This document shows positions 28,726 to 36,779 of a DNA stretch of 64,000 nt, in pieces. Within the stretch, counting starts at the first letter, position 1; each line of letters starts with the position of its first letter. Origin of the DNA: Changshengia sp963803165 (GTDB taxonomy: Bacteria > Chloroflexota > Dormibacteria > Aeolococcales > Aeolococcaceae); contig CAWDLK010000003.1 of NCBI GenBank assembly GCA_963803165.1, positions 186,001 to 250,000 on the forward strand, read 5' to 3'. The notes under the pieces were generated by a model. The model made no database searches and was not told the DNA's origin. It saw nothing but the letters and a program-made list of their open reading frames with translations. The position numbers were made by a program, and so were the translations under genes.

Positions 28726-29079
28726 TCAGACCAGCTTGAGCACCGAGCCACGGTCGATGCCGAAGCTGCGCAGGGTGCCCGCGGGCAGCTCGATGGCCGC
28801 CTTCGCCCCGAAGACGATGCGGGAGATCCGCCAGGGGCGGATGGTGTGACACGCGTGCAGGACCCGGCCATCGCCGTTCACGAAGGCGACGTCGATCGCG
28901 AAGCGCATGAAGAACATGTGGATGGAGCTGCTGTCCTGCAGGCAGAGACCCTCCCCCGCCGGCAGCTCGCGGCGCCCGAGCAGGCCGCGCAGCCGGGGGA
29001 GGAAGGAGTTGGCGACCGTGCAGCGCTCGGCGACGACGGTGCCATCGGCGGTCTCCAGGCGGCGGATCGCGGCGACCAC
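28726..29079 (-). CDS. DUF192 family protein
   Basis: 117 residues. Typical DUF192 landmarks: RLRGLLGRRELPAGEGL, SSIHMFFMRFAIDVAFVN and a final GSVLKL-type strand. DUF192 proteins are small beta-barrel proteins of unproven function, often secreted in other taxa, but no signal peptide is seen here. The start is GTG 29077-29079. An ATG at 29087 is out of frame. A TACCAT box lies 6 nt before the GTG, and there is no Shine-Dalgarno. First gene of a DUF192-hpf unit. Confidence 0.85.
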   Translation of the reverse strand: MVAAIRRLETADGTVVAERCTVANSFLPRLRGLLGRRELPAGEGLCLQDSSSIHMFFMRFAIDVAFVNGDGRVLHACHTIRPWRISRIVFGAKAAIELPAGTLRSFGIDRGSVLKLV

Positions 29080-29123
29080 GGAGGCATGGTAGCCGCGCGA
29101 GGGCCCCCGTGTATGGTGGGAGG
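29080..29123. promoter_or_regulatory. Divergent leaderless promoters
   Basis: Only 44 bp separate the two start codons. On the minus strand TACCAT (29091-29086) is followed by 6 nt and GTG. On the plus strand TATGGT (29112-29117) is followed by 6 nt and ATG. Both transcripts would begin at the start codon. The plus-strand -35 position overlaps the minus-strand -10, so the two promoters may compete. Confidence 0.45.
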
Positions 29124-29765
29124 ATGACGAACCTCACCGACGTCACCATCCACGTCGACCCGGCCTGCCCCTGGGCCTGGCTGACCTCGCGCTGGCTGGC
29201 CGAGGCCGAGAAGGTCCGACCCCTCCGGGTCACCACCCGCCTGTTCGTCCTCGCCGAGATCAACCGGGAGAGCGAGCCGGACGAGCGGCACCTCCGCTTC
29301 CACCGTGCCAGCGAGACCGCGCTCCGGGTGATGGTCGCCGCCCGGCGGGCGGGCGGGGACCCCGCCCTGGCCCGTCTCTTCACGGAGCTCGGCGAGGCCC
29401 ATCACGAGCGGGGAGAGCAGCTCGACGACCCCCGGGGGCTGCGGCACGCCCTGGTCGCCGCCGGCCTCGATCCCGGGCTGGCCGTCAGCGCCCTCGCCGA
29501 TCCGACCACCCGCGACGAGCTGCTCGCCGAGCATCGGGCCATCGCCGACCGCGGCGCCTTCGGGGTGCCCACCCTGGTGCTGGGCGACGCCCCGCCGACC
29601 TTCGGGCCGGTGGTCGACGCCCGGATCACCGGGGAGGCCGCCGGTGAGCTGTGGGACCGCGTCGCCTGGCTGCTCGCCGCCGATCACTTCCACGAGCTGA
29701 AGCGGGAGCGCACCCGGCGGCCGGAGATCGGCCGCTACCGCGTGGCCGCCGAGGCCGCCGGCTGA
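29124..29765 (+). CDS. DsbA-fold protein, Rv2466c-like, with a single active-site Cys
   Basis: 213 residues. A thioredoxin-fold protein with an inserted helical domain: strand VTIHVDPACPWAWLTSRWL, then helices, then the cis-Pro loop FGVPTLVL. In mycobacterial Rv2466c (mycothiol-dependent reductase) the motif is CPWC; here it is CPWA, leaving one cysteine. This suggests a thiol-conjugating or monothiol mechanism with a low-molecular-weight thiol rather than disulfide exchange. The cytosolic location is inferred from the lack of a signal peptide. The ATG at 29124 fits a leaderless start; an upstream GTG at 29109 is in frame. Confidence 0.85.
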   Translation: MTNLTDVTIHVDPACPWAWLTSRWLAEAEKVRPLRVTTRLFVLAEINRESEPDERHLRFHRASETALRVMVAARRAGGDPALARLFTELGEAHHERGEQLDDPRGLRHALVAAGLDPGLAVSALADPTTRDELLAEHRAIADRGAFGVPTLVLGDAPPTFGPVVDARITGEAAGELWDRVAWLLAADHFHELKRERTRRPEIGRYRVAAEAAG

Positions 29766-29782
29766 GGTCCGGCGCCGGCGGC

Positions 29783-30865
29783 TCAGGCGGTGTCGAAGGC
29801 GGCCCTGACCTCGGTCCCCGCCCCCAGGGAGCTGCGGATCTCGAAGCAGCCACCGAGGTTCTCGACCCGCTCGCGCATGCTGATCAGCCCGAGCGCCTGG
29901 GTCCGGCCCAGCCTCGCCTCGGTGGCGCTGACGTCGAAGCCCTCGCCGTGGTCCGCGACGACGACCTGGAGCCGGGCGGGCAGGTAGGCGAGGACCACCT
30001 CCACCTCCCCGGAGCCGCCGTGCCGGCAGGCGTTCTCGATCGCCTCCACGACCACCCGGAAGCCGGCCAGGCCGATCGCCCAGGGGAGCCGTCGCTCCTC
30101 GCCGAACACCTGGACGCGCACCGACGACGTGCTCTCGAGGTCGGCCACGAAGCGGCGAACGGCGGCGACCAGGCCCTCCTCCTCGAGACCCTCGGGGCTG
30201 ATCTGGAAGAGGACGCGCTCCATCCGCTCCAGGGCCCGGCGGGCGACCTCCCCGCACTGGACCACCTCGGAGCTCACGGCGAGCGCCGGAGCCTGGCCGA
30301 CCCGGCGCCCAATCAGCTCGACGGCGAGGACGACATCGGCGAGGTCCTCGAGCGGCCCCGAGAGGATGAGGCCGGCCACCGCCTCGTGATCCTGGATGAC
30401 CAGGCGGTGGAGCTGACGCTCCGCCCTGCGGCAGACGATCCGGGGGTCCTCGGAGGTCACCGACCGGACCCGGTGGTCGGCGCTCAGCTCGGCGGCCCCC
30501 TGGCGCAGGTAGCCGAGCTGCTCCCACTCGGACACCAGGCCCGCCCGGCGCTCGTCCAGGCCCTCCAGACGGGAGTCCAGGGATCGGAGACGGGCATAGA
30601 TCTCTCCGCTCCGGCGCAGGGCGGAGGCGAGGGCCTCACCGGTGACCAGCCCGCGGTGCTGCATCAGCTGGCCGCGAAGCTCCTCCGCCTGGGCCATGGC
30701 CCGGTGCACCCGAGCCCGCTCGGAGGTGGTCTCGGCGATCACCTCGTCGATGGCGCCGACGACCGCCTCCAGCTCCGCCGCACGTGCCTCCAGGGCGCGA
30801 ACCAGCTCCCGCAGGGGTGAGGACACGGCGGCACCGCCCCGAATCCCCTCAGACGCCATGAGCAC
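29783..30865 (-). CDS. DegS-like histidine-kinase-related protein lacking the phospho-acceptor His
   Basis: 360 residues, no membrane segment. A long N-terminal coiled coil (about 15-130) is followed by a region matching the DegS dimerisation helix. Where DegS has the acceptor motif I-H-D-G-P-A-Q, this protein has ILSGPLE (residues 167-173), so the His is Leu168. The HATPase_c half is intact: VVEAIENACRHG (N box, Asn278), DHGEGF (305-310) and LGLISMRERV. It may be a pseudokinase that modulates another kinase, or an ATP-dependent switch. No response regulator is adjacent. The start is GTG 30865 or ATG 30859; no Shine-Dalgarno was seen. Confidence 0.8.
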   Translation of the reverse strand: MLMASEGIRGGAAVSSPLRELVRALEARAAELEAVVGAIDEVIAETTSERARVHRAMAQAEELRGQLMQHRGLVTGEALASALRRSGEIYARLRSLDSRLEGLDERRAGLVSEWEQLGYLRQGAAELSADHRVRSVTSEDPRIVCRRAERQLHRLVIQDHEAVAGLILSGPLEDLADVVLAVELIGRRVGQAPALAVSSEVVQCGEVARRALERMERVLFQISPEGLEEEGLVAAVRRFVADLESTSSVRVQVFGEERRLPWAIGLAGFRVVVEAIENACRHGGSGEVEVVLAYLPARLQVVVADHGEGFDVSATEARLGRTQALGLISMRERVENLGGCFEIRSSLGAGTEVRAAFDTA

Positions 30866-30948
30866 AGCAGGTGAAGGCTAGCAGGTCGGCCGCGGACACG
30901 CTCGATCGCCGCCATCAGAGTGATCGCGGCGCTCGTCGGGCCGCCGGC

Positions 30949-31659
30949 TCACTCGCGGCGCAGCCAGAGCTTGAGCAGGTCGATCAGGGTCCCCAGCGAG
31001 TCCCGGAGCGGGCTGACCCGGGAGTTCTCGGCGTGGCGCCAGACCACGCCCACCTCGGCGATCTCCCACCCCAGCCGGCGGGCCCGCAGCAGCACCTCGG
31101 CGTCGAAGCCGTACCCCGGGGTCCGCAGCGGGGTGAAGCAGGCGACTGCGGCCTCCGCGGTGAACAGCTTGAAGCCGCACTGGGTGTCGTGGAGCCCGCG
31201 CAGCACGAGGAGCCGGAGCAGCCGGTTGTAGGTGCGGCCCATGAGCTCGCGGCGGGCGGGCTGATGGACCTCGACCTTGGAGTCGGCGACCGCGCGGGAG
31301 CCGATGACCACCGCGGTCGACCCGCCGATCAGATCGCGGAGCTTGGCCAGCTCGGTGATCGGGGTGCTCAGGTCGGCGTCGGTGAAGAGCCGGAGGTCGC
31401 CGCGGGCGGCGAGCATGCCAGCCTGGACGCTCGCGCCCTTGCCGCGGTTCTCGGGGAGCCGGAGCACCCGGAGCTGGGGCCAGCCCGCGCACTCCCGCTC
31501 GGCCAGGTCGGCGGTGCCGTCCCCTGAGCCGTCGTCGACGACGATGACCTCGTAGTCCTCGTACTCCTCGCCGGCCCCGTCGAGGTAGACGCGCAGCGCC
31601 TGCAGGGTGGCCGGCAGGCGCAGGGCCTCGTCGTAGGCGGGCACGACGACGCTCAGCAT
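30949..31659 (-). CDS. Family 2 glycosyltransferase, dolichyl/polyprenyl-phosphate sugar synthase-like
   Basis: 236 residues from the ATG at 31657-31659. GT-A fold: SVVVPAYDEALRLPATLQAL, EVIVVDDGSGDGTADLA, and FTDADLSTPITEL with the metal-binding DAD. It closely follows the Alg5/dolichyl-phosphate beta-glucosyltransferase type (GSRAVADSKVE, TQCGFKLFTAEAA, YGFDAEVL). No C-terminal membrane helices are seen. It probably loads a sugar onto a polyprenyl phosphate for later transfer. It is 25 nt after the GT4-WecG gene, so the two form a cell-surface glycan unit. Confidence 0.87.
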   Translation of the reverse strand: MLSVVVPAYDEALRLPATLQALRVYLDGAGEEYEDYEVIVVDDGSGDGTADLAERECAGWPQLRVLRLPENRGKGASVQAGMLAARGDLRLFTDADLSTPITELAKLRDLIGGSTAVVIGSRAVADSKVEVHQPARRELMGRTYNRLLRLLVLRGLHDTQCGFKLFTAEAAVACFTPLRTPGYGFDAEVLLRARRLGWEIAEVGVVWRHAENSRVSPLRDSLGTLIDLLKLWLRRE

Positions 31660-31684
31660 TCGCGGGATTCTGGCATGACGATGA

Positions 31685-33661
31685 TCAGACGGCGGCGGCT
31701 CGGGGATCGCGGCGGGACGCCTCGCGCTGGACGGCGAGGACGAAACGCGGGATGGCGAGCTGCCGGCGCAGCCGCCACGGCTCGCGCAGCAGACGCCACG
31801 ACCACTCCAGGCCGAGTTGCCGGAGCGGCTCGGGGGCGCGGCGGATGCCGCCGCCCAGCTCACGGAAGTCGAAGCTCCCCCCCTCGCCGATCCACACCCC
31901 GTGGGCGAGCTGGGGAGCCAGGCGGGCCATCAGCCGCTCCTGGACCGGGAAGCCCATCCCCACCAGGATGAGGTCGGGGCGGCACCGCCGCAGCTCACCC
32001 AGCAGCCGCGCGTCGCGCGCCTTCTCGGGCCGTCCGGGAGCCGTGCCGACCACCCTCAGCCCCGGCAGGGCACGCTCCAGGTGCCGGGCGGTGTGGCTGA
32101 TCGGGTTGTGCTTGGGCGTGCCGATCAGGAACACCCCAAGCCCCCGCGCCCGGCAGCTCTCCAGGAGGGCGAGGGTCAACGTCGCCCCGGCCACCCGCTC
32201 GGGGACGACGCGGCTCACCGAGCGCGGCCGCAGCACGATCGCCGCGAGGCTCGAGAGCAGGTCGACCGGCCGGTGGCGGCGCCGCTCCTCGTAGGCCGCC
32301 GCCCACTGGACCGCGACCCCGTCGGCGAGGCTGAGCCAGGCACCCTCGAAGATGGCCCGGACATCGGCGGCGGCCCGCGGCCCGAAGAACTCGACGTACG
32401 GCTTGACCACGTAGCAGGCGGCGCTCCCCGGGTCGGCGGCGCGCTCGGTGATCCGGTCCACCGCCTCGGCGAGGCTCAGCGGGTCGACGGGCACCCCGAG
32501 CAGGCGGACCCTCGGCGACACCGGTCCGGCGGGGCCCCCCCGTCCGCGCGGGGCGCGGGCGGCCGCGGCCCGGCTGACGAACTCGCCCACGCTCTCCCGG
32601 AAGCGGGGCGCGGCGAAGCGCTCCGCCGAGGCCACCAGCTGCTCACGCCGGAGCGGCATCTCGGCCAGGCGTTCCACCGCGGCGTTGAGGGAGGTCACCG
32701 ACTCCTCGTCGAAGAAGACGCCGGTCTGCCCCGCCGTGACGATCTCGGTGAGGCCTCCCCGCCCGTAGGCGACGACGGGTGTGCCGCAGGCGAGGGCCTC
32801 GACCGCGGCGATGCCGAAGTCCTCCTCGCCGGGAAAGACGAGGGCACGGGCGCTCGCCAGCAGCTCGCCCCGCGACGCGTCGTCGAGATGCCCGGCGAAG
32901 CGCACCGACGGACCGGCGAGGCGCTCCAGCCGGTGCCTGTCCGGGCCATCCCCGATCACGGTCAGGGGCCGGCCCGAGGCGCTGAAGGCCCGGACCGCGA
33001 GGTCGATCCGCTTGTACTCGGTGAGGGTGCTGAGGGTCACCCAGTGCTCGCCCCTGGGGGTCGAGGCGAGCCGGCGCAGGCCGTCGACGTCCACCGGCGG
33101 GGGGATCACGGTGGCGCCGGTGACGCGGTAGTAGGCACGCAGCCGGGACGCGGTGGTCTCGGAGTTGGCGATCCAGGCGTCGACCCCCGCCACCCCGGCC
33201 AGGTCCCAGCGCCGGGAGCGGGCCACCAGGGCGGTGACGGCGAGCCGCCGCACCGGGCCCGCCTCCATCTCCTCGACATAGCGTGGCCAGTAGTCCCAGG
33301 CGAAGCGCATCGGCGCGTGGCAGTAGCAGACGTGGAGGGTCGACGCCGGGGTCACCACGTTCTTGACGAAGGCCACCGAGCTGGAGACCACGACGTCGAA
33401 GTCGGAGAGATCCCAGGCCTCGACAGCGGCAGGGATGAGCGGCAGCAGGTAGCGCGGACGGGAGAGCAGCGCCGCGGGGAGGCGCTGCAGCCAGGAGGTG
33501 CGCACCCGGGACGGGTCGAGCTGGCCCGCGTACCGCGCGGGGTCGAAGAGCAGGGTGTAGACGGGCGCGTCCGGGTAGAGCCGGGCCAGCTCCAGGAGCA
33601 CGCGCTCGCCACCCCCGATGGGCCGGTTGAGCCAGTCGTGGACGAGGGCCAGGCGCGACAT
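31685..33661 (-). CDS. Fused glycosyltransferase: GT4 domain plus WecG/TagA (GT26) domain
   Basis: 658 residues. Residues 1-365 are a GT-B family 4 transferase: LVHDWLNRPIGGGERVL, HAPMRFAWDYWPRYVEEM, NSETTASRLR, and the E-x7-E motif EEDFGIAAVEALACGTPVVA (Glu280, Glu288). After a Gly/Arg/Pro linker (366-384), residues 385-650 are a WecG/TagA/CpsF domain: LLGVPVDPLSLAEAVDRI, WLSLADGVAVQWAA (Asp447, the likely catalytic Asp) and DLILVGMGFPVQERLM. GT26 enzymes add ManNAc(A)-type sugars to lipid-linked GlcNAc. The fusion suggests successive sugar additions to one carrier lipid. No stop or frameshift lies in the linker. Confidence 0.9.
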   Translation of the reverse strand: MSRLALVHDWLNRPIGGGERVLLELARLYPDAPVYTLLFDPARYAGQLDPSRVRTSWLQRLPAALLSRPRYLLPLIPAAVEAWDLSDFDVVVSSSVAFVKNVVTPASTLHVCYCHAPMRFAWDYWPRYVEEMEAGPVRRLAVTALVARSRRWDLAGVAGVDAWIANSETTASRLRAYYRVTGATVIPPPVDVDGLRRLASTPRGEHWVTLSTLTEYKRIDLAVRAFSASGRPLTVIGDGPDRHRLERLAGPSVRFAGHLDDASRGELLASARALVFPGEEDFGIAAVEALACGTPVVAYGRGGLTEIVTAGQTGVFFDEESVTSLNAAVERLAEMPLRREQLVASAERFAAPRFRESVGEFVSRAAAARAPRGRGGPAGPVSPRVRLLGVPVDPLSLAEAVDRITERAADPGSAACYVVKPYVEFFGPRAAADVRAIFEGAWLSLADGVAVQWAAAYEERRRHRPVDLLSSLAAIVLRPRSVSRVVPERVAGATLTLALLESCRARGLGVFLIGTPKHNPISHTARHLERALPGLRVVGTAPGRPEKARDARLLGELRRCRPDLILVGMGFPVQERLMARLAPQLAHGVWIGEGGSFDFRELGGGIRRAPEPLRQLGLEWSWRLLREPWRLRRQLAIPRFVLAVQREASRRDPRAAAV

Positions 33662-33725
33662 CAGCGGTTGATGATGGGGGTTCGCGCCGCCCGCCGCATG
33701 GGCCGGGACGGCGCGGGCCCTGCGG

Positions 33726-34130
33726 CTACCGCTTGGTGTACTGGGGAGCCTTGCGGGCGCGCTTCAGCCCGTACTTCTTGCGCTCCTTCTCGCGGGAGTC
33801 GCGGGAGAGCAGGCCGGCCTTCTTGAGGACCGCACGGAGCTCGGGGTCGGCGACCACCAGGGCACGGGCGATGCCGTGGCAGACCGCGCCGGCCTGGCCG
33901 GCGATGCCCCCGCCCTCCACCTTGACCGTGCCCGCGTAGCGCTCGACCATGTCGGTGATCCGGAGCGGCTGGGTGACCACGGTCTCGAGGTCGCGGCGGC
34001 CGAAGTACTCGCTCGGGGGATGGCCGTTGATGAGCAGGACCCCGTCGCCGGGAACCAGGCGCACCCGGGCCACCGCCGACTTGCGCCGGCCGGTCGCGTA
34101 GTAGTAGGCGGTCTGCTCAGTTGCTGGCAA
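33726..34130 (-). CDS. rpsI: Ribosomal protein S9
   Basis: 134 residues ending in the canonical basic tail KKYGLKRARKAPQYTKR, whose final Arg reaches the P-site tRNA. The core has YYATGRRKSAVARVRL and EGGGIAGQAGAV. The start is a TTG (34130-34128) that overlaps the rplM stop by 14 nt, with GGGGAGA about 7 nt upstream. No ATG or GTG is available before the conserved YATGRRK segment. rplM-rpsI is the usual pair and closes the ribosomal cluster. Confidence 0.95.
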   Translation of the reverse strand: MPATEQTAYYYATGRRKSAVARVRLVPGDGVLLINGHPPSEYFGRRDLETVVTQPLRITDMVERYAGTVKVEGGGIAGQAGAVCHGIARALVVADPELRAVLKKAGLLSRDSREKERKKYGLKRARKAPQYTKR

Positions 34131-34587
34131 CGATGATCTCCCCGAGTGGCCCGAAGGTGATGGGCGTGGGCTGCTGGGCCTCGTGGCGATGCTCCGGTCC
34201 GGGATAGATGCGCAGCCGGGTGAGCATGTCCGCGCCCAGGGTGTTGTGCTGGAGCATCCCCTTGACGGCGTGGCGGATGGGGAAGGTCGGGTCGCGCTCC
34301 AGCGCCTCCTCGAAGGTCCGGGTCCGGCGGCCGCCGGGGTACCCCGAGTAGCGGTCGTAGAGCTTCTTGCGCGGCTTGCCGCCGGTCACCACGATGTCCT
34401 TGGCGTTGACCACCACCACGTGATCGCCGGTGTTCAGGTGAGGGGTGAACTGGGGACGGTGCTTGCCGCGCAGCACCCGGGCGATGTTGACGGAGAGCCG
34501 GCCCAGGGTCTGGCCGCGGGCGTCCACCAGGAACCAGCGCGAGGGGACCTCGCCGGCCTTGGCCATGTAGGTCCGCTGGGTGGTCAT
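34117..34587 (-). CDS. rplM: Ribosomal protein L13
   Basis: 156 residues beginning MTTQRTYMAKAGEVPSRWFL, with the conserved DARGQTLGRLS, TGDHVVVVNAKDIVVTGGK, KLYDRYSGYPGG and MLQHNTLG segments. L13 is an early 23S-binding assembly protein. The ATG (34585-34587) overlaps the truA stop by 4 nt (ATGA), so translation is coupled to the pseudouridine synthase upstream. Confidence 0.97.
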   Translation of the reverse strand: MTTQRTYMAKAGEVPSRWFLVDARGQTLGRLSVNIARVLRGKHRPQFTPHLNTGDHVVVVNAKDIVVTGGKPRKKLYDRYSGYPGGRRTRTFEEALERDPTFPIRHAVKGMLQHNTLGADMLTRLRIYPGPEHRHEAQQPTPITFGPLGEIIVASN

Positions 34588-35363
34588 GGCGTGCCTCCGG
34601 GCGCGGACGCGTAGTCCACCGCCCACTGGTGAAGCCCCCGGGCGGGGGCGACCGTGACCCCGACGGCCCGGGTCGCCGGATGGGCCAGGAAGCCGGCCAG
34701 GGCCTCGGGGCTGAGGCTGCCGGCCCCGACCGCCACCAGGGCTCCGGCGAAGGCCCGCATCATGCCGTAGAGGAAGGCATCGGCGGTGACCTCGATCATC
34801 ACGAGGGGTAGCCGATCGCCGCCGCAGAGCGAGGCGGCCCGCCGGACCGTGACCTGGTGGACGGTGCGCACCGTGCTGCCGCCCGGCCTCGGGGAGCGGC
34901 CGAAGCCGCCGAAGTCGTGGCGGCCGACGAGCAGGCGGGCGGCGGCGCGCATGGCGTCGAGGTCCACCTCTCCCGAGAGCTCCCACGCGAAGCGCCGCGC
35001 CACCGGGGCCCGACGGGGCACCACCAGGTAGCGGTAGGTGCGCGAGACCGCCTGGCGGCGGGCGTGGAAGCCGTCGATCGCGGCCTCGACCTCGCGGACG
35101 GTGACATCCTCGGGAAGGAGCGCGACCAGGGCCCGGCGCAGCGCCTCCGGCTCCCAGGAACGCTCCAGCCGCACCCCGACCACCTGACCGTGGGCGTGGG
35201 CGCCCGCGTCGGTGCGCCCGGCGGCGGTCAGCTCCACGTCATGGGCGCAGAGCCGGCCGAGCGCCCTGCGCAGCTCACCCTCGACGGTGCGCTGTCCCGG
35301 CTGGCGCTGCCAGCCGTGGAAGTCGCTGCCGTCGTACTCGAGGGTGAGGCGGAAGGTGGGCAC
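34584..35363 (-). CDS. truA: tRNA pseudouridine(38-40) synthase TruA
   Basis: 259 residues. It converts U38-U40 of the tRNA anticodon arm to pseudouridine. The start LEYDGSDFHGWQRQPGQRTVEGEL and the catalytic loop AAGRTDAGAHAHGQV, with its essential Asp, are clear; FLYGMMRAFAGALVAVG is the second conserved block. It lies 3 nt after rplQ and overlaps rplM, the standard rplQ-truA-rplM-rpsI order of Gram-positive bacteria. Confidence 0.96.
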   Translation of the reverse strand: MPTFRLTLEYDGSDFHGWQRQPGQRTVEGELRRALGRLCAHDVELTAAGRTDAGAHAHGQVVGVRLERSWEPEALRRALVALLPEDVTVREVEAAIDGFHARRQAVSRTYRYLVVPRRAPVARRFAWELSGEVDLDAMRAAARLLVGRHDFGGFGRSPRPGGSTVRTVHQVTVRRAASLCGGDRLPLVMIEVTADAFLYGMMRAFAGALVAVGAGSLSPEALAGFLAHPATRAVGVTVAPARGLHQWAVDYASAPGGTP

Positions 35364-35366
35364 GGC

Positions 35367-35741
35367 TCAGGCCTCCGACCCGACCATCTCGATGATCGCC
35401 ATCGGTGCCGCGTCGCCGATGCGCGGCGCCAGCTTGATCACCCGCGTGTAGCCGCCCGGGCGGGGGGTCTGACCCTCGAAGTAGCGCTCCCGGTAGACGG
35501 TGAAGAGCCGGTTGCTCACCTCGCGGTCGGTCACCCAGATCGCGATCCTGCGGCGCGCGGCCAGGTCGTTGCCGCGCGACTCGGTGACCACCCTCTCCAC
35601 CCAGCGCCGCAGCTCCTTGGCCTTGGCCTCGGTGGTCATGATCCGGCCGTGGCGGAGCAGCTCGGTGACCTGGTTGCGGGTCATCGCCTGGCGGTGGGCG
35701 GCGGAGCGGCCGAACTTGCGGCCGGCTTTGCGATGGCGCAT
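35367..35741 (-). CDS. rplQ: Ribosomal protein L17
   Basis: 124 residues starting MRHRKAGRKFGRSAAHRQAM, the signature L17 N-terminus, with TTEAKAKELRRWVERVVT and the C-terminal GGYTRVIKLAPRIGDAAPMAIIEMV. It lies near the peptide exit tunnel. It follows rpoA by 17 nt, the universal alpha-operon order. Confidence 0.97.
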   Translation of the reverse strand: MRHRKAGRKFGRSAAHRQAMTRNQVTELLRHGRIMTTEAKAKELRRWVERVVTESRGNDLAARRRIAIWVTDREVSNRLFTVYRERYFEGQTPRPGGYTRVIKLAPRIGDAAPMAIIEMVGSEA

Positions 35742-35758
35742 CGATCAGCCCTGCAGGG

Positions 35759-36730
35759 TCACCGCGCCGACGGCTGGAAGAGTGTCTCCAGCTCCTCGGG
35801 AGTGACGAAGCTGCGCTCGACCAGCTTCTCCTTGATCTCGTCCAGCGACTTCTGACCGAAGTTGCGCAGGGTCAGCAGCTCCTCCTGGCGCATCGCCACC
35901 AGCTGGCCGATCCGGGTCACGTCGTTGGCCTTGAGGCAGTTGAGGGCGCGCACCGAGAGCTCCAGCTCCTCGATGGGCACGTCGGCGAGCCGGCTGGGCA
36001 GGTCGTTGCCCCGCTGCTGGCGCACCGCGGGGGCGGCCAGGTTGTCGCCGAAGCGCACGAAGAGATCGAGGTGCTGGGTGAAGAGGGCCGCCGCCTGGCT
36101 GACCGCCTCGACCGGCTGGATGGTCCCGTCCGTCCACACCTCGACGAGCAGCTTGTCCCACTCGGTCTCCTGGCCGACTCGGGTCTTCTCGACCGTGAAG
36201 TTGGCCTTGCGGACCGGGGTGAAGATCGCGTCCATGGGGATGACCCCGATGGGCTGGCCCTCTTTCTTGTTGCGCTCGGCGGTGACGTAGCCCTTCCCCT
36301 GCTCCACCATCAGGTCCATGCGCAGCTGCGCCTTGGGCCCGTCGAGGGTGCAGAGGTAGAGGTCGGGGTTCTTGATCTCGACGTCGCTGGGGCACTCGAT
36401 GTCGGCCGCGGTGACGCTCCGAGCCCCCCGCACGTCGAGGGTGCAGCGCACCGGTGTCGAGCTGTGCGAGACCACGCAGAGCCCTTTGAGGTTGAGGAGG
36501 ATCTCGGTGACGTCCTCCTTGACGTGGGGGATGGAGCTGAACTCGTGGCTGACCCCGTCGATGGCCACCGAGGTGACCGCGGCGCCGGGCAGCGAGGAGA
36601 TCAGGACCCGCCGCAGCGAGTTGCCGAGGGTGGTGCCGAAGCCCGGCTCGAGCGGTTCCACCTCGAACTTGCCGTAGTTGGCAGTGCTCTCGAGCTCATG
36701 GACGACGGGAACGGCGAGCGAGTCGATCAT
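35759..36730 (-). CDS. rpoA: RNA polymerase alpha subunit
   Basis: 323 residues. The N-terminal dimerisation domain has FEVEPLEPGFGTTLGNSLRRVLISSLPG. The C-terminal domain (about 245-315, IEELELSVRALNCLKANDVTRIGQL and LRNFGQKSLDEIKEKL) binds UP elements and activators. It nucleates core polymerase assembly with the RpoB encoded at the right edge. Between rpsD and rplQ, as usual. Confidence 0.98.
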   Translation of the reverse strand: MIDSLAVPVVHELESTANYGKFEVEPLEPGFGTTLGNSLRRVLISSLPGAAVTSVAIDGVSHEFSSIPHVKEDVTEILLNLKGLCVVSHSSTPVRCTLDVRGARSVTAADIECPSDVEIKNPDLYLCTLDGPKAQLRMDLMVEQGKGYVTAERNKKEGQPIGVIPMDAIFTPVRKANFTVEKTRVGQETEWDKLLVEVWTDGTIQPVEAVSQAAALFTQHLDLFVRFGDNLAAPAVRQQRGNDLPSRLADVPIEELELSVRALNCLKANDVTRIGQLVAMRQEELLTLRNFGQKSLDEIKEKLVERSFVTPEELETLFQPSAR

Positions 36731-36779
36731 AGGGTCTCCAGGGATGCGGCGATGACGCGGAGCCGGACGGTTGGGTGCG

